A DNA stretch of 21,427 nt from an uncultured cyanobacterium (GCA_946221495.1 CAMIFA010000086.1:1-21427), one strand, 5' to 3'; positions 7,628 through 14,942 are shown, counted from the first letter of the stretch. Translations and numbers: made by a program. The notes: generated by a model not told the origin, from the sequence alone.

Positions 7628-8803
7628 CTATTTACGTAAGCGCACTGGACTACCATCAATCTTGGTACGAAACAAACTGTAGGGCTTCTCTCGTAGATCC
7701 TTGCCGTTGTGAAACATCGGCTGGCGATGTAGCTGGTTAGCTATGAAATACAAATAGCCATTTGAAGCAACAGAAAGCGTATCCGGCCATAAAACACGCG
7801 GATCGTGAACTAAGGTTTCATACATTCCATTAGCCTGACGGCGCATGATTGCGTTGTGTTCGTAGTTCGTTAGGTAAACGCGGTTTTTAGCGTCAGACTC
7901 CAATCCATCGGAACCGCCGCCTTTATCTCCATGATCGACAACGGTTGCTGCTACTTGTTCAGCAGTTGATCTTTCGTTAATCAGTGCATCTACACTGACG
8001 CTGTAAAGATTCCGACTTGCTAAAGGAGAATAAAACAAGCGTTCGCCGTCTGCACTAATCGCAATTCCATCAGCACCAATTTTGATTGAACTTGGTGGCT
8101 GATTCGGCATTGAATTCATAATCGGTTGTCCTTCTACAGTAGCCAGAAAATTTGGTACTGCTTTAGTAGAAGGGTGATCATTTAACTTCCGCCAACTTCT
8201 ACCAGAATCTAAATCGACAACAATAATCCCATTCGCACCTTTATCAGAGGAATCGGTGATAAAAGCCATGCCTGCTTTACCGCGCCGCAGATCAAATCTG
8301 ATGTCATTTAAATATGTTGTTTTTAAAGCAACATCTTGGGGAAACAGGATTTTTTTTAAAATCCGGTTTTGCTTTAAGTCAACACCAATTAATTTTGGTC
8401 CGCCGTAAGATGTGGGACCAAATTTAATACTGCCTGTATCTAGTATCCATAATCGATCTTGGGGATCAATAACTACACTCTGCACAGAAACCAAGGATTC
8501 AGCTGGCTTATTGTAATTGGGGCGATTAATTTCAGCATTGGGATAAGCTACGGTGCGACCATTTTTGACCTCGGCAACTGTGTAATCTACCTTGTCCCCC
8601 CAACGCGGAAAGTTGACAAAAATTCGCCCACTTTGAGACACTGTGACACCAGTGGGCATTGCTCCTGTAAACGAGGCAACTGATTCAATACTACCGACTG
8701 GTTTATCTGTTGGTAGGGCTTGGGCGATAGGTGCAAAGGAAATAGGGGCTAAAAGGTAGAATAATGTAAGCGATCGCTTGGCAATTGTCTTTAAATGCTT
8801 CAC
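7628..8803 (-). CDS. Exported Yellow/major royal jelly-type protein
   Basis: A 391-residue secreted protein of the Yellow/MRJP family, whose members form a six-bladed beta-propeller and include annotated dopachrome-conversion relatives. Residues 1-29 form a Sec signal peptide (basic KHLKTIAKR, hydrophobic core, AQA-L cut). Family blocks are visible: PTGVTVSQSGRIFVNFPRW (about 50-68), an early VIDPQDRLWILDTG (about 111-124), IRFDLRRGKAGMAFITDSS (about 167-185), and a late GGGSDGLESDAKNRVYLTNY (about 294-313). The substrate in bacteria is not established. The start codon is GTG and overlaps, as GTGA, the stop codon of a dehydrogenase remnant. It is followed by the Tat-exported oxidoreductase gene, suggesting joint work in the periplasm (inference). 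Confidence 0.85.
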   Translation of the reverse strand: MKHLKTIAKRSLTLFYLLAPISFAPIAQALPTDKPVGSIESVASFTGAMPTGVTVSQSGRIFVNFPRWGDKVDYTVAEVKNGRTVAYPNAEINRPNYNKPAESLVSVQSVVIDPQDRLWILDTGSIKFGPTSYGGPKLIGVDLKQNRILKKILFPQDVALKTTYLNDIRFDLRRGKAGMAFITDSSDKGANGIIVVDLDSGRSWRKLNDHPSTKAVPNFLATVEGQPIMNSMPNQPPSSIKIGADGIAISADGERLFYSPLASRNLYSVSVDALINERSTAEQVAATVVDHGDKGGGSDGLESDAKNRVYLTNYEHNAIMRRQANGMYETLVHDPRVLWPDTLSVASNGYLYFIANQLHRQPMFHNGKDLREKPYSLFRTKIDGSPVRLRK

Positions 8804-8865
8804 AGTTTCAACAGAACCTTAATACAGTTGTCTTTATGCTGAAAAATCTCATAGCCTTTTGGAAC
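8800..8865 (-). pseudogene. C-terminal remnant of a zinc alcohol dehydrogenase
   Basis: Reading the minus strand from 8865 gives VPKGYEIFQHKDNCIKVLLK then Leu and stop. This matches the last residues of the intact copies (APHGYEIFKHKKDNCIKIV in the copy ending at 8960, and GYKIFQQKQDNCIKVVLKP in the copy ending at 10241). Only about 21 codons remain; upstream of them the similarity stops at an AT-rich stretch. The remnant's TGA overlaps the GTG of the yellow-type gene, so an intact dehydrogenase once stood directly before it and was deleted. Confidence 0.8.
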
Positions 8866-8875
8866 CAAAACAAAA

Positions 8876-8912
8876 CAACCCCATCAAATTCAAAACGGGG
8901 TCAAAGAAGCTG
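8876..8912 (-). terminator. Possible terminator after the second dehydrogenase
   Basis: On the minus strand GACCCCG is followed by a loop and GGGGTTG, then TTTTGTTTTGG. The arms are short (5 bp, ACCCC/GGGGT) and the loop is about 14 bases, so it is weak. It stands about 50 bases after the dehydrogenase stop at 8960 and may separate it from the yellow-type gene. Confidence 0.35.
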
Positions 8913-8959
8913 GGAAAGATAAGTTGATATCAGATCATCTACTAGCCTTTCCCTAGCCC

Positions 8960-10135
8960 CTAGCTATGTGGTTTCATGACAATCTTGATACAGTTGTCTT
9001 TTTTGTGCTTAAAGATTTCGTAGCCGTGTGGTGCTTCCTCTAATTTCAGGCGATGAGTAATTATGTAGGATGGATCGATATCGCCATTTTGGATGTGTTC
9101 AAGTAACGGGCGAAAATAGCGATGAACGTGGGTTTGTCCCGTTTTCATGGTTAAGCCTTTGTTCATAAAAGAACCCATTGGCACCTTATCTATGAAGCCA
9201 GTGTAAACACCAGGTACTGACACAGTGCCACCTTTGCGACAGGCAACGATCGCTTGCCGTAAGGCAGTAGGTCTATCTGTTTCCAAACGCAGTGCTTGCT
9301 TTGCTTGGTCGTAGAATCCTTCTAGACCTGTGCCGTGTGCTTCCATTCCCACAGCATCCATGCAAGAATCAGGACCGCGCCCCCCCGTCATTTCTTTAAG
9401 GGCTTCCCCGGCATCTACTTCCTCGTAGTTAATCACTTCTGCCCCACTTTGTTCCTTTGCCATTTTCAGACGTTCTGGAACTCGGTCAATGGCAATTACT
9501 CGCTCTGCACCTAGCATATAGGCACTTCTAATGCCGAACTGTCCGACTGGGCCGCAACCCCAAATTGCTACAGTATCCCCAGGCTGAATATCGCAGTTTT
9601 CGGCTGCCATATATCCCGTAGGGAAAATATCTGTGAGAAATAAAACTTGCTCGTCTGTCAGTCCATCAGGAATCTTGAACAAACCAGTATCTGCAAAGGG
9701 AACACGGGCATATTCAGCTTGACCGCCAGCGTAGCCACCCGTCAAATGGGAGTAGCCGTAAAGACCTGATGGGGAATAACCCATAATTTTTTCCACCATC
9801 CAAGCGTTGGGGTTGGAGTTATCGCACAATGACCATAAATCACGGTTGCAGAAAAAACATGATCCACAGGAGATTGTAAAAGGAACGACAACGCGATCGC
9901 CGATCTTGACATTCTTGACTGAACTACCCAGTTCAACAACCTCGCCCATGAATTCGTGTCCGAGGATGTCGCCGGACTTCATTGTTGGGTTGTAGCCGTC
10001 ATAAAGATGTAAATCAGAACCACAAATCGCCGTTGAAGTAATTTTGATAATTGCGTCGCGCGGGTTGATGATTTTCGGATCTGGTACTGTCTCCACCCGG
10101 ACATCGTTAGTACCGTGCCAGCAAACTGCTTTCAT
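8960..10135 (-). CDS. Zinc-dependent alcohol/formaldehyde dehydrogenase, copy 2
   Basis: A 391-residue medium-chain dehydrogenase of the class annotated as zinc-dependent alcohol or formaldehyde dehydrogenase. It oxidises an alcohol or aldehyde adduct with NAD. Catalytic zinc ligands: Cys38 (AICGSDLH), His60-Glu61 (GHEF). Structural zinc: Cys90, Cys93, Cys96, Cys104. The NAD loop is AIWGCGPVGQFG followed by an acidic residue at AIDRVPERL, which favours NAD over NADP. Full length. It is a close tandem paralogue of the next gene upstream, with matching leader sequence. AAGGA in a heptamer repeat serves as ribosome site. The HIP1 octamer at the GDRV codons matches the position where copy 1 is broken. 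Confidence 0.92.
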   Translation of the reverse strand: MKAVCWHGTNDVRVETVPDPKIINPRDAIIKITSTAICGSDLHLYDGYNPTMKSGDILGHEFMGEVVELGSSVKNVKIGDRVVVPFTISCGSCFFCNRDLWSLCDNSNPNAWMVEKIMGYSPSGLYGYSHLTGGYAGGQAEYARVPFADTGLFKIPDGLTDEQVLFLTDIFPTGYMAAENCDIQPGDTVAIWGCGPVGQFGIRSAYMLGAERVIAIDRVPERLKMAKEQSGAEVINYEEVDAGEALKEMTGGRGPDSCMDAVGMEAHGTGLEGFYDQAKQALRLETDRPTALRQAIVACRKGGTVSVPGVYTGFIDKVPMGSFMNKGLTMKTGQTHVHRYFRPLLEHIQNGDIDPSYIITHRLKLEEAPHGYEIFKHKKDNCIKIVMKPHS

Positions 10136-10140
10136 AGTTA

Positions 10141-10182
10141 TTAGTCCTTAGTTATTGGTCACTAGTCAGGGGTCAGGGTTAA
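10141..10182. repeat. Heptamer repeat (STRR type) in the copy 2 leader
   Basis: Six consecutive 7-base units in register: TTAGTCC TTAGTTA, then TTGGTCA CTAGTCA, then GGGGTCA GGGTTAA. This is the short tandemly repeated repetitive class typical of cyanobacteria. Read on the minus strand, the first unit provides the GGACTAA ribosome-site region of the dehydrogenase that starts at 10135. Confidence 0.75.
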
Positions 10183-10210
10183 CACTTGTAGGCTTTGGTT
10201 TACAATTCCT

Positions 10211-10231
10211 GATCCCCGATCCCCGATCCCC
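10211..10231. repeat. GATCCCC heptamer, three copies
   Basis: Three perfect tandem copies of GATCCCC, followed by a degenerate AACCCCT, ending two bases before the stop codon of the upstream dehydrogenase (10241). It is a second, unrelated heptamer in the same short intergenic gap. Confidence 0.8.
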
Positions 10232-10240
10232 AACCCCTGC

Positions 10241-11410
10241 TTATGGTTTGAGTACAACCTTGATGCAGTTGTCTTGTTTCTGCTGAAAAATCTTGTAACC
10301 GTGAGGTGCTTGTTCTAACGGTAATTGATGAGTAACAACAAAAGATGGATCAAGTTCTCCATTTAGAACCAGATCCAGTAACTTGTGCATATACTTCTGA
10401 CCATGCATTTGCCCTGCTCTCATGGTTAAGCCCTTATTCATGACTGCACCAAGGGGCAGTTTGTCTACGAAGCCGCCGTAAACACCCATAACTGAGAGTG
10501 TGCCGCCTTTACGACAAGCGACCATCATTTCGCGTAAAACGTGAGGACGGTCTGTTTCCAGCTTTAACTTTTGTTTTGTCTGGTCATAAAAGTCTTCAAA
10601 GCCCACGCCATGCGCTTCTAAACCTACTGCATCAAGACAGCAATCTGGACCACGTCCGCCCGTCATTTCCTTAAGTGCATCACCAGCACTAATTTCTTCG
10701 TAGTTAATAACGTCGGCTTTGGCATATTTTTTTGCCATTTCTAAGCGTTCTGGGAAGCGGTCAATGGCAATAACGCGCTCTGCACCCATCATGTAGGCAC
10801 TGAGCATTGCAAATATACCGACAGCACCGCAACCCCAAACAGCTACAGTATCTCCTGGTTGAATATTGCATAGTTCCGCACCCATGTATCCGGTGGGAAT
10901 AGCATCGGAAATGAATAATAGTTTCTCGTCGGGGATGTCTTTAGGAACTTTAACGACACCAACATCAGCAAAAGGGACGCGCACATATTCTGCTTGAGCG
11001 CCTGCATAGCCGCCTAATAAGTGGGAGTAGCCGTAGATTGCGGATGTGATACTACCCCACAGCTTTTCTTGCATCCAGCCGTTCGGGTTGGAGTTATCGC
11101 ACAGTGACCACATATCGCGTTGACAATAGTGGCAATTACCACAGCCGATTGTCGAAGGTACGACGACGCGATCGCCCACTTTTAAGTTATTTACTTTACT
11201 ACCAACTTCGACGATTTCTCCCATGAACTCGTGACCAATAATGTCACCTTGTTGGACTGTGGGAATATAGCCGCCATAAATGTGCAGATCAGAGCCACAA
11301 ATCGCTGTTGATGTAACTTTAAGAATGGCATCGCGCGGGTTGAGAATCTTCGGATCTGGCACTGTATCTACTTGCACTTTATTAGCGCCTTGCCAGCAAA
11401 CAGCTTTCAT
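10241..11410 (-). CDS. Zinc-dependent alcohol/formaldehyde dehydrogenase, copy 3
   Basis: A 389-residue paralogue of the gene at 8960, similar along its whole length. Catalytic zinc: Cys38, His60, Glu61. Structural zinc: Cys90, Cys93, Cys96, Cys104 (GCGNCHYC and WSLC). NAD loop VAVWGCGAVGIFAM, then AIDRFPERL. The middle part MTGGRGPDCCLDAVGLEAHG is shared with copy 2, and both carry the same long helical insert after it. Tandem duplication, including the leader, best explains the pair. The SRPBCC gene ends 52 bases upstream, so they may be one transcript. The physiological substrate is unknown; removal of aldehydes formed under oxidative stress is a reasonable inference. Confidence 0.92.
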   Translation of the reverse strand: MKAVCWQGANKVQVDTVPDPKILNPRDAILKVTSTAICGSDLHIYGGYIPTVQQGDIIGHEFMGEIVEVGSKVNNLKVGDRVVVPSTIGCGNCHYCQRDMWSLCDNSNPNGWMQEKLWGSITSAIYGYSHLLGGYAGAQAEYVRVPFADVGVVKVPKDIPDEKLLFISDAIPTGYMGAELCNIQPGDTVAVWGCGAVGIFAMLSAYMMGAERVIAIDRFPERLEMAKKYAKADVINYEEISAGDALKEMTGGRGPDCCLDAVGLEAHGVGFEDFYDQTKQKLKLETDRPHVLREMMVACRKGGTLSVMGVYGGFVDKLPLGAVMNKGLTMRAGQMHGQKYMHKLLDLVLNGELDPSFVVTHQLPLEQAPHGYKIFQQKQDNCIKVVLKP

Positions 11411-11416
11411 TGGTTA

Positions 11417-11444
11417 TTAGTCCTTAGTCATTAGTCATTAGTTG
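11417..11444. repeat. TTAGTCA heptamer repeat in the copy 3 leader
   Basis: Four units in register: TTAGTCC TTAGTCA then TTAGTCA TTAGTTG. It has the same position relative to the start codon as the repeat before copy 2, and on the minus strand gives the same AAGGACTAATAAC leader that holds the ribosome site. Confidence 0.8.
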
Positions 11445-11462
11445 TGGGTAGAGGACGTACAA

Positions 11463-12143
11463 TTAACTACCTTTTGGTTGACCTTCGGTTGTGGCGATTT
11501 CGCCTGCTTCCATCAGCATTTTAAAGCGCCGCAGTTCGTCGCCTATTTGTTGTTCCGGTTCTTCGCCAAAAAGTTTAGCGATCGCTGATGCTACCGCACC
11601 ACCAGGAGGTGCATATTCCATCACAACTTTAACTTCTGTGCCGCGATCGCCTGGTGCTTTCTTAAACCGCACAAAGCCTGAGTTATCAACATCTGCACCT
11701 TCAACTGAAGCCCAGGAAATAAACTCATTTTCCCGTTCTTCAATAATGTCTGCATCCCATTCCACGCTTGCACCCATCGGCGCATTTGCTACCCAGTGCG
11801 ATCGCTTGTCATCTATTACCGTTACTGACTTTAGGTGCTTCATGAAGTGTGGCAAGTTATCTAATTTGCGCCAGAAGCGGTAAAGTTCGTCGGCTGGTTT
11901 GTTGATTGTTACTGTTTTTTCAACTTTGATTGTTTTATCCATGCCGAGTGCCTCTTGGATACCGCCTTTATCAGTTGCGGCTTTATAAGCTAAAGTTCCA
12001 CCTGCGATCGCCGTTAAAGCACCACGCAAAGAGCGCTGCCTTAGTCCCATCAGTACCATTGCGCCGCCACCAATTAGCGATGCCCAACGTCCTGTTTCGT
12101 TGCTTTCGTCTTGATTTTGCTTATCTTGTGGTGTTGATGTCAT
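11463..12143 (-). CDS. SRPBCC-family protein with N-terminal hydrophobic segment
   Basis: A 226-residue protein. Residues 1-18 are polar; about 19-56 form a Gly-rich hydrophobic region (ASLIGGGAMVLMGL and ALTAIAGGTLAYKA) like a small membrane hairpin. From about residue 72 a START-like SRPBCC (cyclase/dehydrase) domain follows: VEKTVTINKPADELYRFWR, then the conserved PHFMKHLKSVTV, and a final helix EEPEQQIGDELRRFKMLMEAG typical of this branch. SRPBCC folds bind hydrophobic ligands such as lipids or polyketides. No ligand can be named. It lies 45 bases after a DUF2267 gene and 52 bases before the dehydrogenase, so co-transcription is probable. The ribosome site is weak. Such DUF2267-SRPBCC-dehydrogenase neighbourhoods suggest a general stress role (inference). 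Confidence 0.88.
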   Translation of the reverse strand: MTSTPQDKQNQDESNETGRWASLIGGGAMVLMGLRQRSLRGALTAIAGGTLAYKAATDKGGIQEALGMDKTIKVEKTVTINKPADELYRFWRKLDNLPHFMKHLKSVTVIDDKRSHWVANAPMGASVEWDADIIEERENEFISWASVEGADVDNSGFVRFKKAPGDRGTEVKVVMEYAPPGGAVASAIAKLFGEEPEQQIGDELRRFKMLMEAGEIATTEGQPKGS

Positions 12144-12188
12144 AAATATTTATTCTCGTCTGTACACCGTTTTTACTTAAAAGTGTGC

Positions 12189-12599
12189 TTACTTAGTTGC
12201 GTCTGATCCCGACTGCGTTTCACTAGCTCCCAATAGTTCGTCATAATCTTCGGAGAAATTTGCCCGCACGTCTGCAAATTCACCCGGCGTTACTGCTTGT
12301 TGCAGTACAGTAAATACCGCCTTAGCATGATTAGCGGCGACGCTCAACTCTGAACCTTCTTTCTGACTTACACGCTGATAAAATTCGTCAATTTTGAAGT
12401 ATCCACCATCTTCTCCCTCTCGCCCATGCAGATACTGTCCTAATTCCTTTGGTAGTTGTGCTGCTAGTTGGCTTGCTTCATTGCCGACAATACGTTCTTT
12501 GATTGTTTCTAATGTTGCTTGTGTAGCGCGTTGAGCTGCTTCCCGGGATTCTATTTGCGCCTCCTCTTGAACGTGCTTGACAAACTGCTCGTATTTCAC
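12189..12599 (-). CDS. DUF2267 domain protein
   Basis: A 136-residue, mainly helical and acidic soluble protein of family DUF2267. The family pattern is visible: MKYEQFVKHVQEEAQIESRE, then AAQRATQATLETIKERI, the AAQLPKELGQYLHG block (about 67-80) and the middle FKIDEFYQRVSQKEG segment. The function of the family is not established; its genes tend to occur with stress proteins. The start is GTG with AGGAGATAGG upstream, a good ribosome site. It is the first gene of the large minus-strand cluster and is divergent from the DUF6335 gene, so the promoter lies within 12600-12853. Confidence 0.88.
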   Translation of the reverse strand: MKYEQFVKHVQEEAQIESREAAQRATQATLETIKERIVGNEASQLAAQLPKELGQYLHGREGEDGGYFKIDEFYQRVSQKEGSELSVAANHAKAVFTVLQQAVTPGEFADVRANFSEDYDELLGASETQSGSDATK

Positions 12600-12853
12600 T
12601 TCCTATCTCCTTACGTTAAAACCGCTTTTTGTAATTACACCCATGCTGTAGGTAATGCTGTTGTTGGGGCGATCGCGGTCAAACCCCTGATCAGCGCTAT
12701 TTTACTTTTTACAGGGTATGTAGCCAAAGCGCTGCTGATCGTCGCTCCAAAGGGATAAATTGAATTAGTTTCTCTCGCGAGGAATACATCTATGGGAGTA
12801 AGTTGCCCTGAAAGCAAAGCGCTAATGTAGGAAATGCGTAGAGGGTAGGGATT
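12600..12853. promoter_or_regulatory. Divergent intergenic region with inverted repeat
   Basis: This 254-base gap separates two divergent stress-type genes and must hold both promoters. It contains a HIP1 site (about 12669) and an inverted repeat GATCAGC (12689-12695) / GCTGATC (12734-12740), with AGCGCT beside both arms. The loop is 38 bases, so it could be paired regulator sites or a cruciform. No -10 box stands out. Confidence 0.35.
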
Positions 12854-13342
12854 ATGGCACAAGACGACTTAGCAATAAATAGAAATTCCGCTGAATCAGA
12901 GGATTTGCCGCCGGAAATTACCCAATCTTACGGCACTGGGCTTCAAGACCAGCCAGAGGTTAATATTGGTGAGGGAACTATACCTAATCAGTTAGCAGAA
13001 TATACAATAACCACACCAGGGCTAACAGCAGCAGATGAAGATGCTCTTTGGGGAGAAGTTGCTACAGAAGAGATTGATCAAGTTGGCAATAGCCCTGTGC
13101 TGACTGGCGGTGACATTGATGCGGCTTGGGAACAAGCTGCAATGGTAGGTGATGAGGCTGTAGGCGGAACTGTTGCTACTCCGGATCAAGATATTGTTGA
13201 TGAAATTGGTGCTGCTGTTGGGTTAGAAATGGATGATCATGCTTTCCTCCGCACGAATGAAATTTTAGAAGAGCGCGATGATCGCCGTTGGGATTTGGAT
13301 CCTATGTCCTCAGAAGATTATCAGGAGCGCCGAGATTATTAA
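12854..13342 (+). CDS. DUF6335 family protein
   Basis: A 162-residue acidic protein known only from cyanobacteria, which I match to family DUF6335 from memory. Conserved stretches are LPPEITQSYGTGLQDQP (about 17-33), LTGGDIDAAWEQAAMVGDEA (about 83-102), GGTVATPDQDIVDEIGAAVG (about 103-122) and a tail DDRRWDLDPMSSEDYQER. No signal peptide, transmembrane segment or catalytic motif is visible. The protein is largely acidic and probably partly disordered in its first half. Function unknown. ATG follows a modest GAGGGTAGGG ribosome site. It stands at the head of the plus-strand block that also carries the carotenoid proteins, but 326 bases separate them, so it is probably transcribed alone. Confidence 0.85.
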   Translation: MAQDDLAINRNSAESEDLPPEITQSYGTGLQDQPEVNIGEGTIPNQLAEYTITTPGLTAADEDALWGEVATEEIDQVGNSPVLTGGDIDAAWEQAAMVGDEAVGGTVATPDQDIVDEIGAAVGLEMDDHAFLRTNEILEERDDRRWDLDPMSSEDYQERRDY

Positions 13343-13668
13343 TTAGCGCTTGCTTGGGTTTAATTGCTATTGTTTTTGAGCAAGTAAATTATAAGTTAAA
13401 TTTGTAAAATCGCTGTCTTATTAAAGATGGTTAGCTTTGTATATTTAATATTATTTTCATTTGGCATTCATTGCCTGGATTTGGCATTAGCGCTGCTAAT
13501 ATTTTGAAATGCATAAAATTAGATTTTCCTCAATCTTTCTGTAGTAGAGCTTACATAAATCTGTCTTCAGTAGGTTTTATAAAGTTTGCCTACTTTGATA
13601 AGTTTACGGTCAGTAAGTTTTCTGATTTATAGAGAAGACTGCTATTATTGTTCTGCTCGGAGGTAGCT
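13343..13668. promoter_or_regulatory. Regulatory region before the first carotenoid protein gene
   Basis: 326 AT-rich bases without a gene. Two perfect copies of ATTTGGCATT lie at 13459-13468 and 13479-13488, exactly 20 bases apart (about two helical turns). An inverted repeat AGTAGG (13569-13574) / CCTACT (13589-13594) is closer to the gene. A TATTAT box at about 13643 could be a -10. These are candidate regulator sites only. Confidence 0.45.
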
Positions 13669-14160
13669 ATGACGTTTACTCAAAGTAATGATGAAAATTT
13701 AGCGCAATCTGTTCAAGCTATGCAAAGCCTAGATGTGGACGATCAACTAGCTTTGTTTTACTTTATTTATAAAGAAATGGGTGGCTCAATTACCCCAGCA
13801 GCGCCAGGAGCAAGCACTGTAGGAACTGATATTGCTGAAGGTTTGTTTAATCAAGTTAAAGATTTGTCTCATGACGAACAATTACAACTTCAGCGTGACT
13901 TGATTAATAAAGCAGATAATCAATACACTCGGATGTATGGTTCAATGAGCGATACTACCAAGCTACTATTTTGGTATCGTCTGTCTCAAGGTATGGATAG
14001 CGGTACGATCATTCCTATGCCTTCTGACTACCAACTTTCTTCCCAATCACAAGAATTATTGAACCAAGTTAAGGGATTGGGATATGAAGAGCAGATTACT
14101 CTTTTCCGTGACTATGTATCACCGATGGGTGCTGAACCAAAGCAAGGTGCTGAAATTTAA
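13669..14160 (+). CDS. Helical carotenoid protein (OCP N-terminal-domain homologue)
   Basis: A 163-residue all-helical protein equivalent to the N-terminal domain of the orange carotenoid protein (OCP), without the C-terminal sensor domain. I chose ATG 13669 because CGGAGG lies just before it. Family blocks: DDQLALFYFIYKEMGGSI (25-42), TPAAPGAS (42-49), LINKADNQYTRMYGSMS (78-94), LLFWYRLSQGMDSG (99-112), PSDYQLSSQS (118-127) and FRDYVSPMG (146-154). Carotenoid-contacting positions of OCP are mostly kept: Tyr34 for Tyr44, Trp102 for Trp110 and Arg147 for Arg155; Trp41 is Tyr31 here. Such proteins bind ketocarotenoids and quench excited states or singlet oxygen; the exact role of this copy is inferred. 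Confidence 0.92.
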   Translation: MTFTQSNDENLAQSVQAMQSLDVDDQLALFYFIYKEMGGSITPAAPGASTVGTDIAEGLFNQVKDLSHDEQLQLQRDLINKADNQYTRMYGSMSDTTKLLFWYRLSQGMDSGTIIPMPSDYQLSSQSQELLNQVKGLGYEEQITLFRDYVSPMGAEPKQGAEI

Positions 14161-14265
14161 GATTTGCTAAATTAGCAGAGCAAATACAGTTCTAGCCAAG
14201 AAGAAACTTGCTACTGGTATAAGTATCACAATGCTAGTAGTAATTTAAGAATAATTCCAAATTAC

Positions 14266-14331
14266 GTAGCCTCATTTTTGGGAAAATACTTGATAAATTA
14301 TCAGGAATTACATAACTATTGATGAGGCTAC
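14266..14331. repeat. Inverted repeat between the two carotenoid protein genes
   Basis: Perfect 10-base arms GTAGCCTCAT (14266-14275) and ATGAGGCTAC (14322-14331) enclose 46 bases that contain a smaller inner palindrome TGATAA-A-TTATCA. On the plus strand it is followed by ATTTTATCC. It may form a 3' stabilising structure or weak terminator of the first carotenoid gene, or be a small dispersed palindrome. Confidence 0.6.
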
Positions 14332-14424
14332 ATTTTATCCGTTACAGCAGAGTTAGAATCAGAGGCTAAGACTCTCTGCTTCTCCTCAGTTATTGTTGGT
14401 AATTTGCTTAATCGGAGCTTAATT

Positions 14425-14892
14425 ATGACATCTACTAGCATGGATGCTCTAAATCAATCTGTAAAGGTTTTTAAGAGCTTACCTGTTGATGATCAATTAG
14501 CAGCATTAGCATTAATCTACACTGAAGTTTCTGGCGCAATTAGTTCAGCAACTCTTAAAAGAACTTCTCCAGAAGTAGCTGTAGAGGAAGTACATCAAAT
14601 TGAGCATATGTCTCAGCAAGAACAGCTGCTAACGTTGCGCGATCTGCTTACGGGAGCAGGAAGCTCTGCAATAACGCTTGAATACCAATCTTTGGATACT
14701 AATACTAGATTATCTATGTGGTATCAGTTAGCGCAAAAAATGGGAAATGCGTTAGCGCCAGCGGGGGGCTTGTCTCCCATCGCTGCAATTCCTAACGAAT
14801 ACACTGTTTCTTCACAATTAGCAGAATTCCTAAACTCGCTCAAATCAATGGACTTTGAGCATTTAGTTTCTTTCCTAAGCAGTGTAGTATAA
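14425..14892 (+). CDS. Second helical carotenoid protein paralogue, divergent
   Basis: A 155-residue paralogue of the preceding protein and thus of the OCP N-terminal domain. ATG 14425 is chosen because CGGAG precedes it and the alignment starts there. Shared blocks: LPVDDQLAALALIYTEVSGA (19-38), LRDLLTGAG (71-79), LSMWYQLAQKMGNAL (97-111) and PNEYTVSSQ (123-131). Several carotenoid-binding positions changed: Ala29 at the Trp41 site, and Leu where Arg155 is expected, while Tyr32, Trp99 and Tyr126 remain. It also has an insert (APAGGLSPIA, 111-120) and lacks the APGA loop. It may bind a different pigment, or none, or act as a partner of the first. Gene order suggests common regulation. Confidence 0.82.
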   Translation: MTSTSMDALNQSVKVFKSLPVDDQLAALALIYTEVSGAISSATLKRTSPEVAVEEVHQIEHMSQQEQLLTLRDLLTGAGSSAITLEYQSLDTNTRLSMWYQLAQKMGNALAPAGGLSPIAAIPNEYTVSSQLAEFLNSLKSMDFEHLVSFLSSVV

Positions 14893-14942
14893 TATTTTTG
14901 TAGATTGGTAATAAAACTGTCATTAATTCTTAGGAGATTTGT

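Noticed and set aside
10141..10231. Possible CRISPR array from regularly spaced repeats between the dehydrogenases
   Set aside because: Units are 7 bases with no spacers; these are STRR-type heptamers, not CRISPR repeats.
12635..12862. Minus-strand open frame of 75 residues between the divergent DUF2267 and DUF6335 genes
   Set aside because: No family pattern and it would occupy both promoters; the composition does not look coding.
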